This document shows positions 5,392 to 7,075 of a stretch of DNA of 7,075 nucleotides, one piece after another. The position numbers and the translations under genes were made by a program. Position 1 is the first letter of the stretch. The number at the start of each line of letters is the position of its first letter. The notes beneath the pieces were generated by a model. That model searched no databases. It had not been told where the DNA came from and worked only from the letters and a program-made list of their open reading frames with translations. Source of the DNA: an uncultured Lacinutrix sp. (GTDB lineage Bacteria > Bacteroidota > Bacteroidia > Flavobacteriales > Flavobacteriaceae); NCBI GenBank assembly GCA_937916035.1, contig CALGIH010000044.1, positions 1 to 7,075 on the forward strand, in the 5' to 3' direction.

Positions 5392-6882
5392 TTAGTTTTT
5401 AATGGCTTTAACTTTATATAATTCCTTTGAAACTTCTTCGTATTTATCGCCTGAGTTCCAAACAGGCGTTGCAGTATCATTAGCAATGTTACGTCCCGCG
5501 AGAATATAGGCTCTAAAGAATTTCAAGAGATAATCATAATCCAACGTATGTGCTTCGTCTCCAGGTCTATGGTAATATTTGGTGACGTCACCATCAAAGG
5601 CAGTAAAGCCTAAGGAGAATGTTGGTGCAGGAATTCCTTTTTTAGCAAAATTAACATTATCACTTCTATCAAATAAGCCTTGTTCTTTAGCAGGATCTTC
5701 AATGGCTGTTAGACCAAAAGTTTCTGCTGCACTAAAAATATTTTTTTCGGCAGTTGTTCTAGTCAATCCTATAACAGATATCAAAGATGTGTCATTATAG
5801 CCTGCATTATCACTATTAAAACAATACACCATTTGTTCTAATGGTAGTACAGGATTTTCAACATAATAACTGCTACCTAACAAGCCTTTTTCTTCTCCAG
5901 TAAATAGAATAAATAATGCTGAACGCTTTGTTGGATACTTCGCTAAATTTTGTGCCATGCTTAAGACTGTAGTTGTACCAACTGCATTATCTCTTGCTCC
6001 ATTGTAAATAGTGTCTCCAGTTTCGTCTGGCTCATCAATACCAACATGATCGTAATGTGCAGAATAGATAATATATTCGTTTTTAAGTTTTGGATCTGTA
6101 CCTTCAACAATACCAATAACATTTTGAGAAATTACAGCCTCTTCAACGGTCTCACTAAATGATAGTTTAGTACTGATTGATTTAGTGCCGCTAAACTGCT
6201 CAGCCATTTTGCCTTCTTTATCTAAAACCCAAACATAGGCTGTTTCTGTGCTGTTGCTTTCATCTTCACCTAAGTCAACAGATAAGATTGCTGCATTAAA
6301 ATTATGATCAATAAAACTCCACATATTGTCGTCAGCATTTAATAACTCCATAATAGCGGCTACTCCATTATCTTTAGCTAGTTTTTGCTTTGTTCTACGT
6401 AATCCAAAGGCTGCCCTTGTGTCGTTGGTTTCAGAACTACCAGCCTTAACAATAATGACTTTGCCTTTTAGGTCTTTTCCTTTATAATCGTCTTCCAATC
6501 CGTAATTTAAAAAGATGGCATCTTGATCTGATGTCATTGCAGCAGCAGCAATAAATACATAGTCAGTAATAACTTGACTATTAATTTCTATAGATGCTTC
6601 TTTTGGAGGAGATACTCGTTTTAGTTTAACGTCTTGATAGTATGTGCCAGTTTTTGGGCTTGGTTTTACGCCATAACGACGAAAGCTATTGGCTAAATAG
6701 GAAGCTGCAATTTTAAGCTCTGGAGAGCCTGTTTCTCTTCCTTTTAAAACGTCGTCTGCCAGAAAATAGATATGACCTTCAATGTCACTTTTGCTAACGG
6801 TTTCTATTACTTTTTCTTTTTCGGTTTGCGCTGTTAATGTAAAAACGTTAACAAGCATAAGCAATACTGCTAATTTTCTCAT
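5392..6882 (-). CDS. Secreted M28-family zinc aminopeptidase/carboxypeptidase-like protein with PA-type insert
   Basis: This 496-residue exported peptidase probably releases amino acids from peptide ends outside the cytoplasm; the exact substrate cannot be read from sequence. Residues 1-18 (MRKLAVLLMLVNVFTLTA) form a signal peptide without a lipobox Cys, with likely cleavage before QTEKE. Residues about 28-90 form the N-terminal part (IYFLADDVLKGRETGS, typical of this subgroup), about 95-260 a protease-associated-like insert, and about 265-465 the M28 catalytic domain. All five expected metal-ligand positions and the catalytic Glu are present: His276 (SAHYDH), Asp298 (ARDNAVG), Glu330/Glu331 (FTGEEKG), Asp358 (NSDNAG) and His438 (YYHRPGDE). 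No T9SS sorting domain is seen at the C-terminus. The ATG follows an A/T-rich leader and gives the signal peptide directly. It may share a transcript with the 39-codon ORF downstream. Confidence 0.95.
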   Translation of the reverse strand: MRKLAVLLMLVNVFTLTAQTEKEKVIETVSKSDIEGHIYFLADDVLKGRETGSPELKIAASYLANSFRRYGVKPSPKTGTYYQDVKLKRVSPPKEASIEINSQVITDYVFIAAAAMTSDQDAIFLNYGLEDDYKGKDLKGKVIIVKAGSSETNDTRAAFGLRRTKQKLAKDNGVAAIMELLNADDNMWSFIDHNFNAAILSVDLGEDESNSTETAYVWVLDKEGKMAEQFSGTKSISTKLSFSETVEEAVISQNVIGIVEGTDPKLKNEYIIYSAHYDHVGIDEPDETGDTIYNGARDNAVGTTTVLSMAQNLAKYPTKRSALFILFTGEEKGLLGSSYYVENPVLPLEQMVYCFNSDNAGYNDTSLISVIGLTRTTAEKNIFSAAETFGLTAIEDPAKEQGLFDRSDNVNFAKKGIPAPTFSLGFTAFDGDVTKYYHRPGDEAHTLDYDYLLKFFRAYILAGRNIANDTATPVWNSGDKYEEVSKELYKVKAIKN

Positions 6883-6914
6883 TTTATATAATTTTTATTT
6901 TATGTCTATTTATG

Positions 6915-7075
6915 TTATCCCATTTTGCCATCACCATCGATGTCTTTTACCAAATGTGTTTCAAGTGCAACCAACGTTTTTTAAGTAATGTTCTTGTGGC
7001 ACTTAAACCGGCTTCGAGTTGCTCAACACGATCTAGGATAATTTCTCCAATGGCATATTTAAAGTATTTTGATGT
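6915..7075 (-). pseudogene. 3' end of a DUF6090-like/chimeric ORF, truncated by window edge and probably frameshifted
   Basis: A minus-strand frame is open from the right edge and reads TSKYFKYAIGEII, the same stretch as in the 4772-4993 ORF, then LDRVEQLEAGLSATRTLLKK and an unlikely end RWLHLKHIW, with stop at 6947-6949. Bases 7047-7069 are identical to 4914-4936, and 7041-7075 aligns to 4908-4942 with five or fewer differences. Adding one base in the T6 run at 6977-6982 would give a more protein-like end, TLVALETHLVKDIDGDGKMG, with stop at 6915-6917 and an EF-hand-like DIDGDG. As in the other copy, the membrane helix expected after AIGEII is missing. The start lies outside the window. The ORF ends 32 bp before the peptidase ATG. 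Either a real frameshift or a base-calling error in the homopolymer would explain it. Confidence 0.5.

Noticed and set aside
5214..5486. Longer 90-codon version of the small membrane ORF starting at 5486
   Set aside because: It overlaps the 3' end of the peptidase gene by 95 bp and its extra N-terminal residues show no domain; the internal ATG at 5333 has a better leader and gives a sensible membrane segment.
5579..5800. 73-codon plus-strand frame inside the peptidase
   Set aside because: It is fully antisense to the M28 catalytic domain and has no recognisable features.
6883..6946. Promoter for the peptidase gene
   Set aside because: I searched by eye for TTG-N19-TAnnTTTG on the minus strand and found no convincing match.
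6782..6988. 68-codon plus-strand frame over the peptidase start
   Set aside because: It lies antisense to the signal-peptide region and the upstream ORF, with low-complexity hydrophobic composition; it is a shadow of the minus-strand genes.

Overview
The window is AT-rich DNA from a member of the Bacteroidota, most probably a flavobacterium (Flavobacteriaceae). The evidence is protein-level: flavobacterial-type Nqr subunits, ribosome-binding regions that are mostly A-rich and lack Shine-Dalgarno motifs, a remnant of the flavobacterial DUF6090-type membrane protein family, and intergenic repeats of a kind I associate with these genomes. No 16S rRNA or other taxonomic marker is present.

Left two thirds (1-4623, + strand): five consecutive genes nqrB (5' end cut off by the window edge), nqrC, nqrD, nqrE and nqrF. 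They encode subunits B-F of the Na+-translocating NADH:quinone oxidoreductase; nqrA would lie just to the left. NqrF takes electrons from NADH through FAD and a [2Fe-2S] centre. They pass through the membrane iron centre held by NqrD/NqrE, the covalent FMNs of NqrC and NqrB, and riboflavin to quinone, while Na+ is exported. Spacing is 1-3 bp at every junction except nqrD-nqrE, where 74 bp carrying a CAGT/ACTG repeat palindrome sit inside the operon. A strong rho-independent hairpin at 4696-4734 closes the operon.

Middle (4624-5391): a repeat-rich, gene-poor stretch. It holds imperfect palindromes (4625-4660, 4676-4695, 5020-5079, 5138-5183), a 73-codon minus-strand ORF that looks like a DUF6090-family gene with its middle deleted, and a 39-codon minus-strand ORF for a possible tiny membrane protein.

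Right (5392-6882, - strand): a secreted M28-family zinc aminopeptidase with signal peptide, PA-type insert and complete metal ligands. Beyond it, at the right edge (about 6915-7075), is the 3' end of a second minus-strand ORF that shares a 23-base identical run with the DUF6090-like remnant and then runs into an unrelated, probably frameshifted tail.

I see no convincing new multi-gene system. The points most worth a second look are the two eroded DUF6090-like copies flanking the peptidase, the palindromic repeat inside the nqr operon, the long acidic tail on NqrE, and the SGET (instead of SGAT) flavinylation motif in NqrB.
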